Assembly (NCBI GenBank): GCA_003427395.1 | Contig: BFEA01000138.1 | Location: forward strand, 2,702,250-2,766,249 | Length of the DNA: 64,000 bases | Direction: 5' to 3' | Source of the DNA: Chara braunii | Taxonomy: Eukaryota; Streptophyta; Charophyceae; Charales; Characeae | In this document: in pieces, positions 18,831-30,460 of the stretch | Position numbering within the stretch: the stretch's first letter is position 1 | Layout: each line of letters opens with the position of its first letter | Notes under the pieces: model-generated | What the model was told of the DNA's origin: nothing | Databases searched by the model: none | The model's input: only the letters and a program-made list of their open reading frames with translations | Program-made: the position numbers and the translations under genes

Positions 18831-21800
18831 AATTTCGTCGTTTCTCCACTCACTTCAACTTTTTCATTTATATAAACATGGCTCACGCAGCAGATCAGGT
18901 GCATGGAGATTAGTAAGAAGGCGGCGCGTGTAAAAAAAAGGAGAGGTGGAGAAGAGGGAGAGAGAGAGATACGAGAATCATGTGTGTCATACAAGATGGT
19001 TACATGAAAAAAAAAGACAAAAAAATCACGTGAACTTACCAGGCGCACAATAAAAGATGAGAGGAGACGAGGGGCATAGAGCAGGTGGCAGGAAGAGAAA
19101 CACATACAACAATAATGCAAATGAAAATACAAATGGAGGAGAGGATTGCTTAGCGAGATGAAGAAGACAATTACATGAGCTCAAGTAGAAAAAGGATGCG
19201 CGCGAATGTGATGTACACTTACCTGCTCAACTTACTGGTGTTCACTTGTGCTGGGGAATCAGAGTGTGAGAATAGGCCTTAATCCCTCGCTTATTCAACA
19301 CCTCTTAAGTCGTTTCACAAAGTTAAACGAGAGGTAAGCTCGACACACTAGCGGTTAACGGAAAGCCAAAAATTCGGGGGGGTTCGCCGCATCGCTACAA
19401 ACAATGTTGTTGAAACTTTTGCGAACAAACTATGCAGGGTCATAATACAAAGATAAAAAAAAAAAACAGGCCAAAAAAAATAAAAAAATCAAACTCAAGA
19501 GCACTATAAAACCCTATTCGAAGTAGCTTTCTGAGTTCGCCAAAGTTTTTTTCGAGTCCCGTGTTTTTGCTAAGTGTTTTTTTTTATACTAGTCCAAATA
19601 CGGCGAAACTGAATACGGATATACCCTAAAGCACATATGTATCAGGCAAAAAGAAAAACCGAGATAAAAAGTAAAAGTTCAAGGAAATATGGCAGTTTCG
19701 GTGAAAAATTCGCCAAAACTCGTCGAATTTTGGGCCTTCCATTAACCGCTTCTCGCTCGACATAGCCCTCTTTCCCCTATAATTTTTCCAAGTCGTTCCC
19801 TGGGCTATAGGTTCGCAAGATGATAGAGTGGGGCGGTGGGAATTTCGTTAGGTCTGCGTTTGTGTAGATGTGTGAGAGAGAGCAAATGATCAGGGAAAAA
19901 TCATGAGATGTGGGCGAGGAAGGGGGATAAGTGTTAGTAGAAGGGGAAGGTGCAACGGGAGAAAAAAAGAAACGGTTGCTTATTGCATCATTGACATTTT
20001 GTTTTCATTTTGTTACTTCAAAGAACCTGGCTGAATCCATTGCCATATACACTTTGGATCGCTGGCAAGTCCATGCAGCCAGATACAAACTGTTTAGCGA
20101 TGAATTGGTTGAATAGGAGGATTCAAGATAAAGAATAGAAGGAGTCGATGAAGGAGGAGAAGTGAAGAAAGGAGTCGACGAAGTAGAAGAACTGAAGAAA
20201 GAAGAAAAAAAAGCAGTAGGAAAAGAAAGAGGAAAAGAAGAAGAGACAGACAAGGAGAGGGGTACGCAAAGGAAGTGAGGAAAGAGGAGCAATGCGAGGT
20301 GGGCAAAGAAGATGACAAAGGAGAAGAGAGGTTTTGGGTCTTATCTCCTACAAGAAGTCACTCGCTAAAATGCAGGTCGTCACGAGAGGATTGAGTATGC
20401 GCACACCTGTTGTGCGATCTGAAAGATGGTGAACTGTGATAGAGCATGGTAAGTCCCATCGGGCTTGACGTGCAGACCCCTTTGTTGATCTCGGGTATAA
20501 GGACACCGACAACCCGAACAGCCTCGTGAAACCTTGCTCGTAATGGTTATCGTTGAGTTCATCGTTGGCCCTTTTATTTGAAATCCTCATCTTATCAACC
20601 TAGAGTTGTCATCATATGAAATAGGAACATATTGGAAATCATAGGTCATCTCTGTTGTACTAGCTCACGCTTGTTGAATCGAGTCATATCTCGGTCCTTG
20701 TAGCCTTCCTACGTTGACATCGATTATTGTTTCATTGCCGTGAATCATTATTTGACTTACTTCACTACACTGGGTTGTGTTTAGGGTTAGATACAACTGA
20801 TACAGTTAGTCTAAATCCATGTGGATTACGGGCTGAAACAATTGGTGTGAGGGAAAAGAGAGGAGAAAAGATAATTGTAGAAGGGGATGATGAGTAAGGA
20901 GGTTCGAGGAAAAGGTTGTTAAGGGACTCGCTTAGTTTACCTATGAGTGCTCAATAGCATCGCTCTTTCCGACCATGCAGCCGTGCACCCGAAGGACAAC
21001 ATGTCCGAGCTGTAGTTGTATTGGATATGTGCATTTTGCATTAATTATTTATTATTTTTATTTTTTGCTTTCCTATTTATTTATGGCTTATCAAATGGCA
21101 ATGAGTAAGAAAATGAGGGGGAAATCGACACTCACGTGTGATTCCTGTATGATCGTCCTCATCAATAAAAGTTGGTAGCGCAGAGGTTAGGTGCCATAGG
21201 CTTCAGTTAGGGGGAGCGGCCAACCTTCTGATGAGCCTGATTAGCCTGTGCAACTACGCTGAAGTAGCATGAGACGACATCATGCTTGTTGTTATCCTCT
21301 CCTTCTCAACTTACTGGTCGTCATGCTGCTGTCTATAACAATATATACGTTGCTACAATAATTTACTTTAGTTAGTATGTTGATCCTTGTTTTCTCCGTT
21401 TTAAAGTTGGTCACTATTAGGTAGGTGTCCTTATGGCCACACTCATAACTAGCTGTAATCAAGAAGGGTGAAAAAGAAAAAAAAAACGAAAAAAAAAAGG
21501 TTGAGGTGGGAAGAAAAGTAGAAGCAGAAGTAGAGATCGAGGAGTGACAGGAGGCTCAGGCCTACCCATTCCCTTGACATTGACATGTGGCTGATTCGGG
21601 GCAGTGACCTAGTGATAATGACTTTTGGTTGCCAGATGGTCGGATACAAATTAAAATGTTGAGTCATTCATCACATGAGATCCTCCCCTCACCCGTGTAA
21701 GGCTTTAGTGTGGTAGGTCATGGCCAGATTGATGCATGGTCTGCAGGCAGTGATGCTGCGAAATAAAACCACAAGTTACGCTAGTACAAGCCGGAGGGTT

Positions 21801-22185
21801 GTACTGTAACAATGCAGTAGTGGTCAGTGAGAGTGTGTGATAAAACGTCTCCTTTTAATTTATTCTGTTTTACTTTATGCTTTGCTGGATTGGGTTGTTT
21901 GGACTGTCGGATACAAGCACAACCAAATAGGGTTCTTAGTGCATGGACGAGCCAGTACATCACCCGCCATGAGAGACCAACACATAAAGGGAAGAGCAAG
22001 AGGTGGAGATGGGAAAAATAAAAAAATGAGAGAAATTTTTTTCTTATGAAATGATAATGACCTGCGAAAATCGCAGACTGAAAAGCCTGCTATTTTTCGA
22101 GTTTTGTCATTTGACTGAGTGAGTTGTTGATATTTTTGTAGTTTACAAAGATTGCGTGTGTGTGCATGATTGCAGAGTGTTTATG
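18831..22185. other. No gene seen
   Basis: AT-rich, with purine-rich patches near 18930-19200, 20130-20330 and 21470-21520. Around 19480-19745 a stretch with TTCGCCAAAGTTTTTTTCG and TCGCCAAAACTCG recalls, in reverse, the CTTTGGCGATTTT module of the TIR elements at 41-45 kb. I cannot support a gene or a boundary. Confidence 0.4.
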
Positions 22186-22186
22186 T
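22186..22186. other. Single-base gap (N) at assembly join
   Basis: A lone N separates unrelated sequence on the left from the first copy of the duplicated 4.48-kb block on the right. It marks a scaffold or gap-filling join, not biology. Confidence 0.9.
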
Positions 22187-22693
22187 NAAAAAAAATATTT
22201 TATCTAAAATAACAATACAAACAACGTTTGCCTTGGAGTTATGCTAAAATTCATAACCAAACTCGAGTTAAAAATCAAAAATCATTTTTTTTTTTTTTTT
22301 TTTTTCCCAAGATGTTCGACCGAAGACCCGAACATGATCGGGCGTTCGGAAAAGCTCCGAACATGTTCGGTGTGCTACACAGGCCTGATTAATTAGTGAA
22401 CCATTAAGCGTTATCAAACTTCTGGAAACGATATCGTGTAAGTCTGATAATAAGCCTAGTAATCCAATTTTAACTTTCATACAACATGTGTGACTATGAG
22501 TTACCCACTTAAATTACTGTTTCTTCTGAGACTATTCTTCATACAGTCACAGATTATGAGGATATCCACTTGAGAAAAACTCAACTCGTATAATCGTAGT
22601 ATTATGAATTTTGGTCACGATGTGATCTACATTTACTTCGTGAATGTATTTGAACACGTGTGAATGCTTGGAAATTAATGTATGTTTGTGTGG

Positions 22694-22747
<54 letters not shown>

Positions 22748-25700
22748 TAAAATTATACATCTATATGTTTTGTTCTTTGTTTTGTGGAATTAACATTATT
22801 TTGTATAAATATAGATTGTTGGGTATCTGTTTGTATATGCATTAACAATTTTATAAATCACTTTCTTTGAAAAATGGTAGTTATTGTGCATGAAATTTAC
22901 GTTCAGAGTGAGACCGATGATGAATGGAATGATTTGCCTTTGAAAAAGTGAAAACGTTTTTTAAGGAGGTCAGTGTGAAAAATTTACCTTATGAAGAATT
23001 GCGGTATTGATTGATATTTTTGCATAATGGCTTAAGAAAGATATAATTAAGTTTTATGGGTGGTACTGAGACTCACGCTGGAATAATATTTTTGATCCTT
23101 AATAAGGTGTTGTCACTTTTCCTTATAAAGCGATGTGACTACACTATCATCGAAAGGGGGGAAGATGTTTGAGGCCTTCTCGGGAATCCGATGGTGAGTA
23201 ATGCAACTACTACTTAACGTGTACATACTTGGATTAACAGCCTAAAATTGTTTCATATTAGGTATGTACACCACACTTTGGTGGAGAACAGTTTTGCCAA
23301 CTGACCCTTAGCATTTGAATTGGAGGGAAATGTGGTGAGGCTTAGTCCCAGAGCGGAACTCATAATTTGAGATGTTGTCCAATTAAAGGGATTAAATCAT
23401 CCTTCGACATAATATACTTCTGTTAAGCTTAAAAGAATACTTTCTATATCATTTTTATTGTTGTTTCTCTAACTTTATTGCAGTCATATGATAAAAGTTT
23501 TTGTTATTATCATCTTTCATTGTTTTAAAAGTACTATGAGTTGAAGTTTATTTGAAATTTGATTTGATTGGTGTTGTAATATTTTAATGATATCATTACT
23601 TATTTTTTATTTTAATTAATTTTTTTGTCAAAAGTGTTATCTACTATTACAAGTTAGATGAACTTTTATTCTCTCCTTATAGGACATGAATATGCCATTT
23701 GCATTTGTATTGTAACGTCTCGTGGAAAGAGGGGAAAAACCCTGCGTACAGTAAAAAAAATATTTATGATTTGTTTCTTTACTAATGTGATCGATTTAAT
23801 GGACTCTATGTAATTTTCATCGTTGATGATTATCCAAGAGAAGGTGTAATATTTCTTGAGTACGTTTTTCTTAATACTCGGACGCGAGTATTACTCATGT
23901 ATTTGTAGGATACATGATTGAATTTATCTTATTTCAATTATCTAAGATCTAACCCCAAATGAGAGTTTGATAGTGACAAAAAATTATGTTTTATTATGAA
24001 TCGTTGAATTATTGATTCGATAGACACTAAAGATGTGTCATGCTTAAAAAGACACCTGAGGTGTGTCCTATTTGAAATATATTTAAGTTGTGTTTATCTT
24101 GCGAAAGATTTATCACCATCCGAATGTGGTGCGTCTGATATAAGATTTAGAGATCCTTAAATGAGATCATTCATAATGTTGATGTTATGAAAATATATCT
24201 TTTGCATCGGTGATGTTGTGGGAGCCAAAAAAAAATGTTTATTTTGGATTTTTGAATCGTTTTGCTTATGTTAATAGATCCCGGAGACGTGTCTTTGACC
24301 GAGCTGTGATCGAGACGTGGAAGACACGACCCATGACTGGCCAACTGATGATGTCCCTCGTTCAACCATTAAGTGGCAACTTGGTGATTATGACATATTA
24401 CTCTATGAGTTTTTTTTATATATTGAAGTACACACCGTTCACCCACTGAAAAAGGTCAGTCTGAAGTACTAAATTATCACGCTTATGGTGAAAAATTGGC
24501 ACCGTTGAGACGTAACTACCAGTGTGGGCTGCTGACCAAGTATAATCAAGTAGCAAACCTTTCAATTATGGCCTACAGAAAAGACCGCAGGGGTTGCAAC
24601 CTCAGTGAAGGGTGCAACTTAAATGGTTATAGGCGATGTTGAGAGTGAGGTTTAGTAATACCCTTAGGGGTGTATCCCTACCGAGCTAATGACCCACATA
24701 CGAAAGTTTTTAAATGCAATTGCAAAGGTATGTCAGCGAAGGGTGTTCGCTCGTTTCGCTGCAGTATAAATACGTTTGGTTAAACGCCAAGTGGACTGTA
24801 ACCTCGTCCGCTTCTAATGACGATGATCTCCTACGATTGAAGCGGACACCAATAGACGAGGAAAGTCTCAACCAAGTGTGAAACCCATAAAATAATTTTA
24901 TTCTTTTGGACATTAGTTAAAGGAAAGTGATAATAACCGCACTTAATTACCTCAAAACGAGTTGATCAAGGTCGATAGACATTTATATACGAGTCAACAC
25001 TAGTTGAAACGATAACTAAAAAAAAAAAACGAGCACCACATGGTAGAATCAATAGCACAAGATTGAAATAAGAATCGAACCACCTCGGATTGAACGCAAT
25101 AAATATGAATTATAATGAACCGCTAACTTGAACGGGGAGTTGGTTTTGACAAAAACCTTGATACAGCCGACAAAAGTAGTCGGACAGCCTGAGTTTTGGC
25201 TTAATTAGATGAGTGGTTAAAACCATCCATTCCACTCTACCGTCGATCTAAAATCAGGCACGTACACACCCGTCCCTATACGTTTTAGGCTTATTTGATG
25301 ACAGACTGCTTTGTGTATGATTCTCTATCAGGTGCATTACTCGAAGTGTTGCATGTCCCACCTTCTAGGAGTGGTCTTGGGTACTTCTCCTCGCCCAAGC
25401 ATAAGACTCGGATCTCAAAAGTCAGGTCGTCTCCACCAAATCGTTAAAGTACCCCGTCGTAGAACAGTCCACTTTGGCTTGATAAGAAAATTGGTTCCTA
25501 AGGCAACGAGTCCCCACCCCAGATTCTTTATAGAGAGAAAACATGTCGACCACTGGTAGTTTTGAATCGTTCTCATTTTTCTAGGCTCAAGGTAGTAACT
25601 TAAGCGAGAAAAATCAGGGGAGGTAGGGAATCAAAACCGTTTGGACAAGTATAGACAGATAAGGTCACCACGATAGACAGGATAACCTTGGGATGAATGC

Positions 25701-26670
25701 TAAATCCATTTGATTTCATCTTCATTATATTCATGAGTTTCGTTTACAGTACCCGCTGAATTTATTCACTTCAAAATACAAGTGCTTTTTACATGCATGC
25801 GAGTGAGAGGTAGAAAGATAACAATTATTTTTTTTAATCTCAAATAGGCATAATCAATCTTTTTTTCAAGCATTCCTCTATCTACTTGCACACCAAACCG
25901 AAGCAACTAAGTTGAAAAAAAACAGTGCAATCTCATACTCAAGTCAGACATTTCCGTTCACGTGCAAACACACATTTCCCTTGCCTTTTTAACAAACACT
26001 CAATGAATAGGGTCAAGCAAGTGTGGCTTCACACATGTCTGAATGAGAATCCGAATCATTCAACTGACCTTGAGTGAAGCATGAAGCGGCTCACTCAAGA
26101 AAGCGAAGTTATCCAATCAATAGGAAGATAACCGTCATCTAATTCAAATTAAGGGTCCACAACTCAGACTTGCGACCCTTCAACCGAGCAATAACCACGA
26201 CTTCTCCCGATCACCCGAATAGCCCAAAGGTTGGGTGCACTTAAGGAAACTTGAATGAGATAACCATCTAGGAGGGTGTCCTAACGTTAAGTCCCACGTG
26301 ATCCCAATATCCCAAACAAACCCAACTGGTCCTACATGGTCCCAGATGGTCTTACACTACCAACCGCCATACCAAATGGTCTCAGACCCGAAAACCGCTT
26401 GCGCCGCACCCTTCAAAAAAAAAAAAAATCTCGTTAAGAGTCAAACCACAAGTACCGGAACCCATCACCGTGACCACACGTGTCCCGTACCGGTTTTAAC
26501 TGGTCCCGGAATATTCGCCCACCGTACTGGGTGGTTCCAAAATGTAAAACCACTTGCAACACGTGTCTGAAAATAATAAAGATGGCCTCTATCGCAAACT
26601 GCAAGCGTCATGAGTCCCAGCGACCACTCCACCATGCGCATCCACTGAAAGTAGTGTCACTGGTCCATAT
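22187..26670. repeat. 4.48-kb duplicated block, copy A
   Basis: Every base I compared from 22263 to 26670 equals the base 13591 positions further on, with no indel. This includes the 48-base (AT)n tract and the homopolymer runs. Only about 22219-22262 differ. The left edge is an N and the right edge is a mate-pair junction adapter. The content is AT-rich with no recognisable gene; all frames are under 83 codons and recur identically in copy B. Best explanation: the same contig placed twice. Confidence 0.95.
22697..22744. repeat. (AT)24 microsatellite in copy A
   Basis: A pure dinucleotide run of 48 bases. The identical run, same length, is at 36288-36335 in copy B. Independent copies of such a tract would be expected to differ in length. 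Confidence 0.95.
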
Positions 26671-26708
26671 CTGTCTCTTATACACATCTAGATGTGTATA
26701 AGAGACAG
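26671..26708. other. Nextera mate-pair junction adapter (artefact)
   Basis: CTGTCTCTTATACACATCT is followed directly by its reverse complement AGATGTGTATAAGAGACAG. Each half is the 19-base Tn5 mosaic end used in Nextera kits, and the 38-bp head-to-head pair is the circularisation junction of Nextera mate-pair libraries. It is library sequence left in the assembly. The bases on either side need not be adjacent in the genome. Confidence 0.98.
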
Positions 26709-26714
26709 GTATTA

Positions 26715-27005
26715 ATGCATGGCTAGGGACCTGGCTGAGCCGAGCGGTGTCGAGTGCATCGGTTCTCTAGGGGGACCCTCTCGGCCGAGTCACGCAGGAT
26801 TCATGCAGGGCTTTTTATCGTTGTGGAGCTTTGTCGCTGCTTCGGTCAAGTGCGCCAGCCATACCTCTCACAAACTTCTCCGCCAGGATAGGGTCACGCG
26901 AGGTACAACTTACATCCGCCCAAGGGGCTGTCACCACCCTTGAACGGGCGTATCCTCGTCGAACCACGAGCGAAAGTTGGTCAGTTGCAATCGCAGACGT
27001 GACCC
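26715..27005 (-). repeat. Dispersed repeat R1, inverted partial copy b
   Basis: The reverse complement aligns with 27690-27960: GATTGCAACTGA, then GTGGTTCG, AAGGGTGGTGACAGCCCCTT, GGCGGATGTAAGTTGTACCT, GAGAGGTATGGCTGGCGCAC and AACCGATGCACTCGACA. It is not identical to either neighbour, so it is a separate copy. It begins seven bases after the junction adapter. Confidence 0.7.
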
Positions 27006-27204
27006 AACCAAGGGCGTTTATCCTACGCCTTGGGCGGAGGTAAGTTGTACCTGGCGTGGCCCTGTCCTGTCGTAGGGGTTCGCGAAAGGTATGGTTGGCG
27101 TACTTGACCGGAGCAGCGACAAAGCTCCAGCACGATAAAAAGTCTGGCAGGAATCGTGCGTGATGCGACCGGGAAGGTCCCCCTGTGGCACCAATGAGCT
27201 GGAC
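27006..27204 (+). repeat. Dispersed repeat R1, direct partial copy
   Basis: Starts in TTGGGCGGAGGTAAGTTGTA, then CCTGTCGTAGGGG, GCGAAAGGTATGGTTGGCG and a CGGAGCAGCGACAAAGCTCC-like segment. With the inverted copy on its left it forms an imperfect inverted repeat of about 185-bp arms, which generates mirrored frames on both strands; neither is a gene. Confidence 0.65.
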
Positions 27205-27960
27205 AGGTGCCACCTTTGTTGGGGAGTGGTTGTCTAGCGTCGAGAGGTTAACCCCTCTAAGCGCATGCCAGCCAACACTTGAGTGTAAAGAATGACCCTT
27301 TAGACCATTGAGCGCCACGCGATTATGGGTACTACACGGTACGCCATCACTGCGACCGCTCACATATTCATGCATGGCTAGTCGATCTGAGGTGCTTGCA
27401 TCTGCGCAATATTTATCTTGAGTCCAGATGCCTAACCAATTATTATGTCGGAAGAGTTATGGGTTGAATATAAAAAGGACTAGGAGTTTTTTGTGTGAGT
27501 AACTTGATTTTATGTTATGGTGTGGCGTAACGTGTGGTAAGAAGGATGCATCCTAGTCAACCAATGCGGAGTCGCTCTTGGGACGTCAGCCCCCCCAGTG
27601 TGTCAATTTGCAGAGTCTGATAGAGGTGTTGGATCGCAAGTACCTTGTAGGCTACGACGCATGAGAAACACCATCGGATGGGTCACCTTTGTGATTGCAA
27701 CTGAGCAGCTTTCACACGTGGTTCGGTAGTTTGGCAAGGATACACTGGTTCAAGGGTGGTGATGGCCCCTTGGGCGGAGGTAAGTTGTACCTCATGTGAC
27801 CCTATCCTGTCATAGGGGTTTGCGAGAGGTATGGCTGATGCACTCGGTCGGAGCGGCAACAAAGCTCCACCGCAATAAAAAGTTACGCACGAATCTTGTG
27901 TGACGAGGTAGGGAGGGTTCCTCTGCAGGACCGATGCACTCAACAACAGACCCCAAGACC
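27205..27960 (+). repeat. Dispersed repeat R1, copy c
   Basis: Collinear with copy a (14785-15600) along almost its whole length, with roughly three quarters identity by eye. It lacks the coding extension: after 27960 the sequence does not continue into an IEYxxYY frame. Confidence 0.7.
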
Positions 27961-29590
27961 TTGGTACTTAATTGTAGGCAAAACCATTACTCTAGAACTG
28001 GTGGAGGGGTATCAGACCGCAGTGACCTTCCCCTCTAGAAAACAGGATAGCAGTTCACGGCTGAAGTCTCAAACGGGTCGTTGATGCTGGATTCTTAATA
28101 GTTGTTGGTGATTATTCAACAATTTCAGTGATAATTTCTCCACAGACTACAGACATGGATGAACTTCTCAACAATTTGCTGACAGTGTTTGTTTCTTAGC
28201 AGGCAACCGCTTATAGCATCCTTGTACGTTGTTGCTGAGTCCCGCCTTAAACTAAATAACTTTATGAGATTTCCGTATTCTACCATAATAACTGGGTGTG
28301 TATGTATAGTCACTGAAAATTTTGTTTGTTTGCTAGTCTGAGTGACTGCATCAGACTGCATGGGTGTAGGTGTGATCTGCTTAGGGACTTACATGATGAA
28401 AGACTCACATGTCTAGTATGTACCTGTGACCGATCATTATAGCTGTTGTTGTTTAATTGATATAATTATTATTATTATTCTCATTACCTCCAATTAGTAC
28501 TATTTTCCGTAGTTTCTATCAAATTACCACTGCACCTATGTAGATTTCCTCTCACTCGTTAGTTGACTATCGTCGTAGGTTTGACGGATAGGTAAATAAC
28601 CAATAGGCAATTGACCGGCGAATGTTTGACAGTCGTACGGGTGACCGATGTCGTTGATAATACCACAGTGAGAGTGAAATGCGACGAGTAGATGTTGAAC
28701 CATTGTCAAAATAGGAGATTGTGCGTTGGATGTGTGGGGGAGAAAGGAGGAGATAAAGGAGAGAGGGGGACAAAAAGGGAGAGCAGAGCATCGTCATGGA
28801 TGCCGACAACTCCAACTGCTGAAAATTGTGACCTCTTTTGGGGACTCGTTAATAGTTGGAGCTGCTTCCCGTTATTTTGGTTGAGGACATTAATTCAGAG
28901 GGACTTGGTACGAGTTCGCGAAAGACTCAATGTTGCTATCAATGTAGGTTACGCATTCAACCCTCACGCACCCAAACCCACACTTTGTAATAACCTCGCA
29001 CAAAAATGACATGTCTATTTTTTTGTTATTGTCTAAAAGACCCGACTTAGTAAAAAAGGGTCCTTAATGGCCAAGGTCGGGTCGGACTTGATGACTAGTT
29101 GAAAATGAGATGTTTGGTTGTGTGAAATTTTGTAAAGTGAGTTCAAGATGGGTGAAAGTGAAAAGAGGGTTGACTTGTTAGACTTGTGTGATTATGGTTT
29201 GTTGTATTTGTAGGTCGATAAATGCATATTATAGCAAAATAATTTTGATAAAATTGTGCTTATGTGGGATTCGACCTAAACACTTCAACGACGTATTCCT
29301 TTCGCGTATTTGGTTTGGTTTCTTTGCTCTTTTTTTTTCCCTTGATACTGAAAATAACTAGGATTATTGAAAAGGCCAAGAGCCACTTGGATTTGATATT
29401 CATGAAAAAAACTATAAGCATATGTTTAATTTTGATAAATGATTGGAAGGTCAGGAGACTTATGCCTGTCTCTGGAAATTTTATGCATGTGTACATGAAA
29501 TGTAAAGACATCTCTTTGCCTTAACTTTAACCTTGACCTTGTTTGTGATATATGCGTTTAATTAAGAAAGACTCACATATATGAATCGTT
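27961..29590. other. No gene seen
   Basis: AT-rich sequence with short frames and an (ATT)n-like patch at 28466-28482. No domain or RNA gene is evident. Confidence 0.5.
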
Positions 29591-29599
29591 GTGCTAGCC

Positions 29600-30040
29600 C
29601 ACGACCCACTGAAGGGTTATATACTGTTGAGTATAGCATCGCCATCTTCTTGTTATCACTTACATATCTCTATTATATTTATTATTCGCCTCTTAGCATG
29701 TTCAAAAGAGTTATGGGTTTATTTAGTATAAGCGCGACAGTTTGTCATTTAAGTCGACCTGAGTCATAAACTCGGTTCGAGAAAATTGATGTCACAATCT
29801 TCAACATTTACACGGGCAGTCTTAACCGTTTTACCGCGCGTATACCTATGTTATAGAGATGGAGAAAACACCATCGGTTGGGGTACATCTACTACGGGTC
29901 GTGACAACCCCTCAAGAAGAGGTTAGTTGTACCTCACACAGTTTCTCATGTTAGTGAGTAGTATGGTTGGTGTGCACGGGTGAAGTCGTCCAACAAAACA
30001 CTCCTGCGTAACACGACCATAAAGATCAGACGTTCGCGAC
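29600..30040 (+). repeat. Dispersed repeat R1, degenerate partial copy d
   Basis: Recognisable pieces are AGAGTTATGGGTT near 29708, a GAGAAAACACCATCGGTTGG-like segment near 29862 (GAGAAACACCATCGGATGG in copy c), GGTTAGTTGTACCTCACAC near 29920 and a GTATGGTTGG segment near 29961. More diverged than copies a-c. Confidence 0.5.
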
Positions 30041-30109
30041 CCACAAGCGGTTATCGAGTAGCTGAAAATTCAAGAATGAAAATTCTGAAGTGAGAGTTTT
30101 TGGCAGTTT

Positions 30110-30460
30110 GAAAATCCTCAATGATCCTGAAGTGGTGAAAAGTCCAAATATCCTGAAAACCACTTATTTAGGCAGGTTGTATCATGAAGTGGTGAAGGGT
30201 GTCATGAAGTAGTCAAATGAGAGTTTTTGGCAGTCTGAAAATCCTAATGGTCCTGAAGTGGTGAAAGGTATGAAGACTATGAAAACCACCCTTCACCATT
30301 TGAGGATGCAACCTGCCTAAAGAAGTGGTTTTCATGGTCTTCGGAGCTTTCACCACTTCAGGACCATTCAGGATTTTCATACCTGAATGGTCCTAAAGTG
30401 GAGAAAGGTCCGAATACCATGAAAACCATCTGTTTAGACACGCTGAAGTGGTGAAGGGTG
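30110..30460. repeat. Fold-back: 92-bp arms plus extra direct copies
   Basis: Arms 30110-30201 and 30287-30378 are inverted copies around an 85-bp loop. Both carry ATCCTGAAGTGGTGAAA-like, TGAAAACCACTT, AGGCAGGTTG and GTGGTGAAGGGTG words. The loop holds a partial direct copy (30234-30287), and a third direct copy follows at about 30383-30460. Transcribed, it would make a long imperfect hairpin. It could be a MITE-like palindrome or a hairpin small-RNA source; no TSD was identified. Confidence 0.75.

Noticed and set aside
25070-25095. A B-box-like GAATCGAACCACC (and its twin at 38661)
   Set aside because: No A-box or cloverleaf around it.
22187-26670. A recent biological segmental duplication
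   Set aside because: Bounded by an N and a sequencing-library adapter and identical even in microsatellite length; assembly duplication is the simpler reading.
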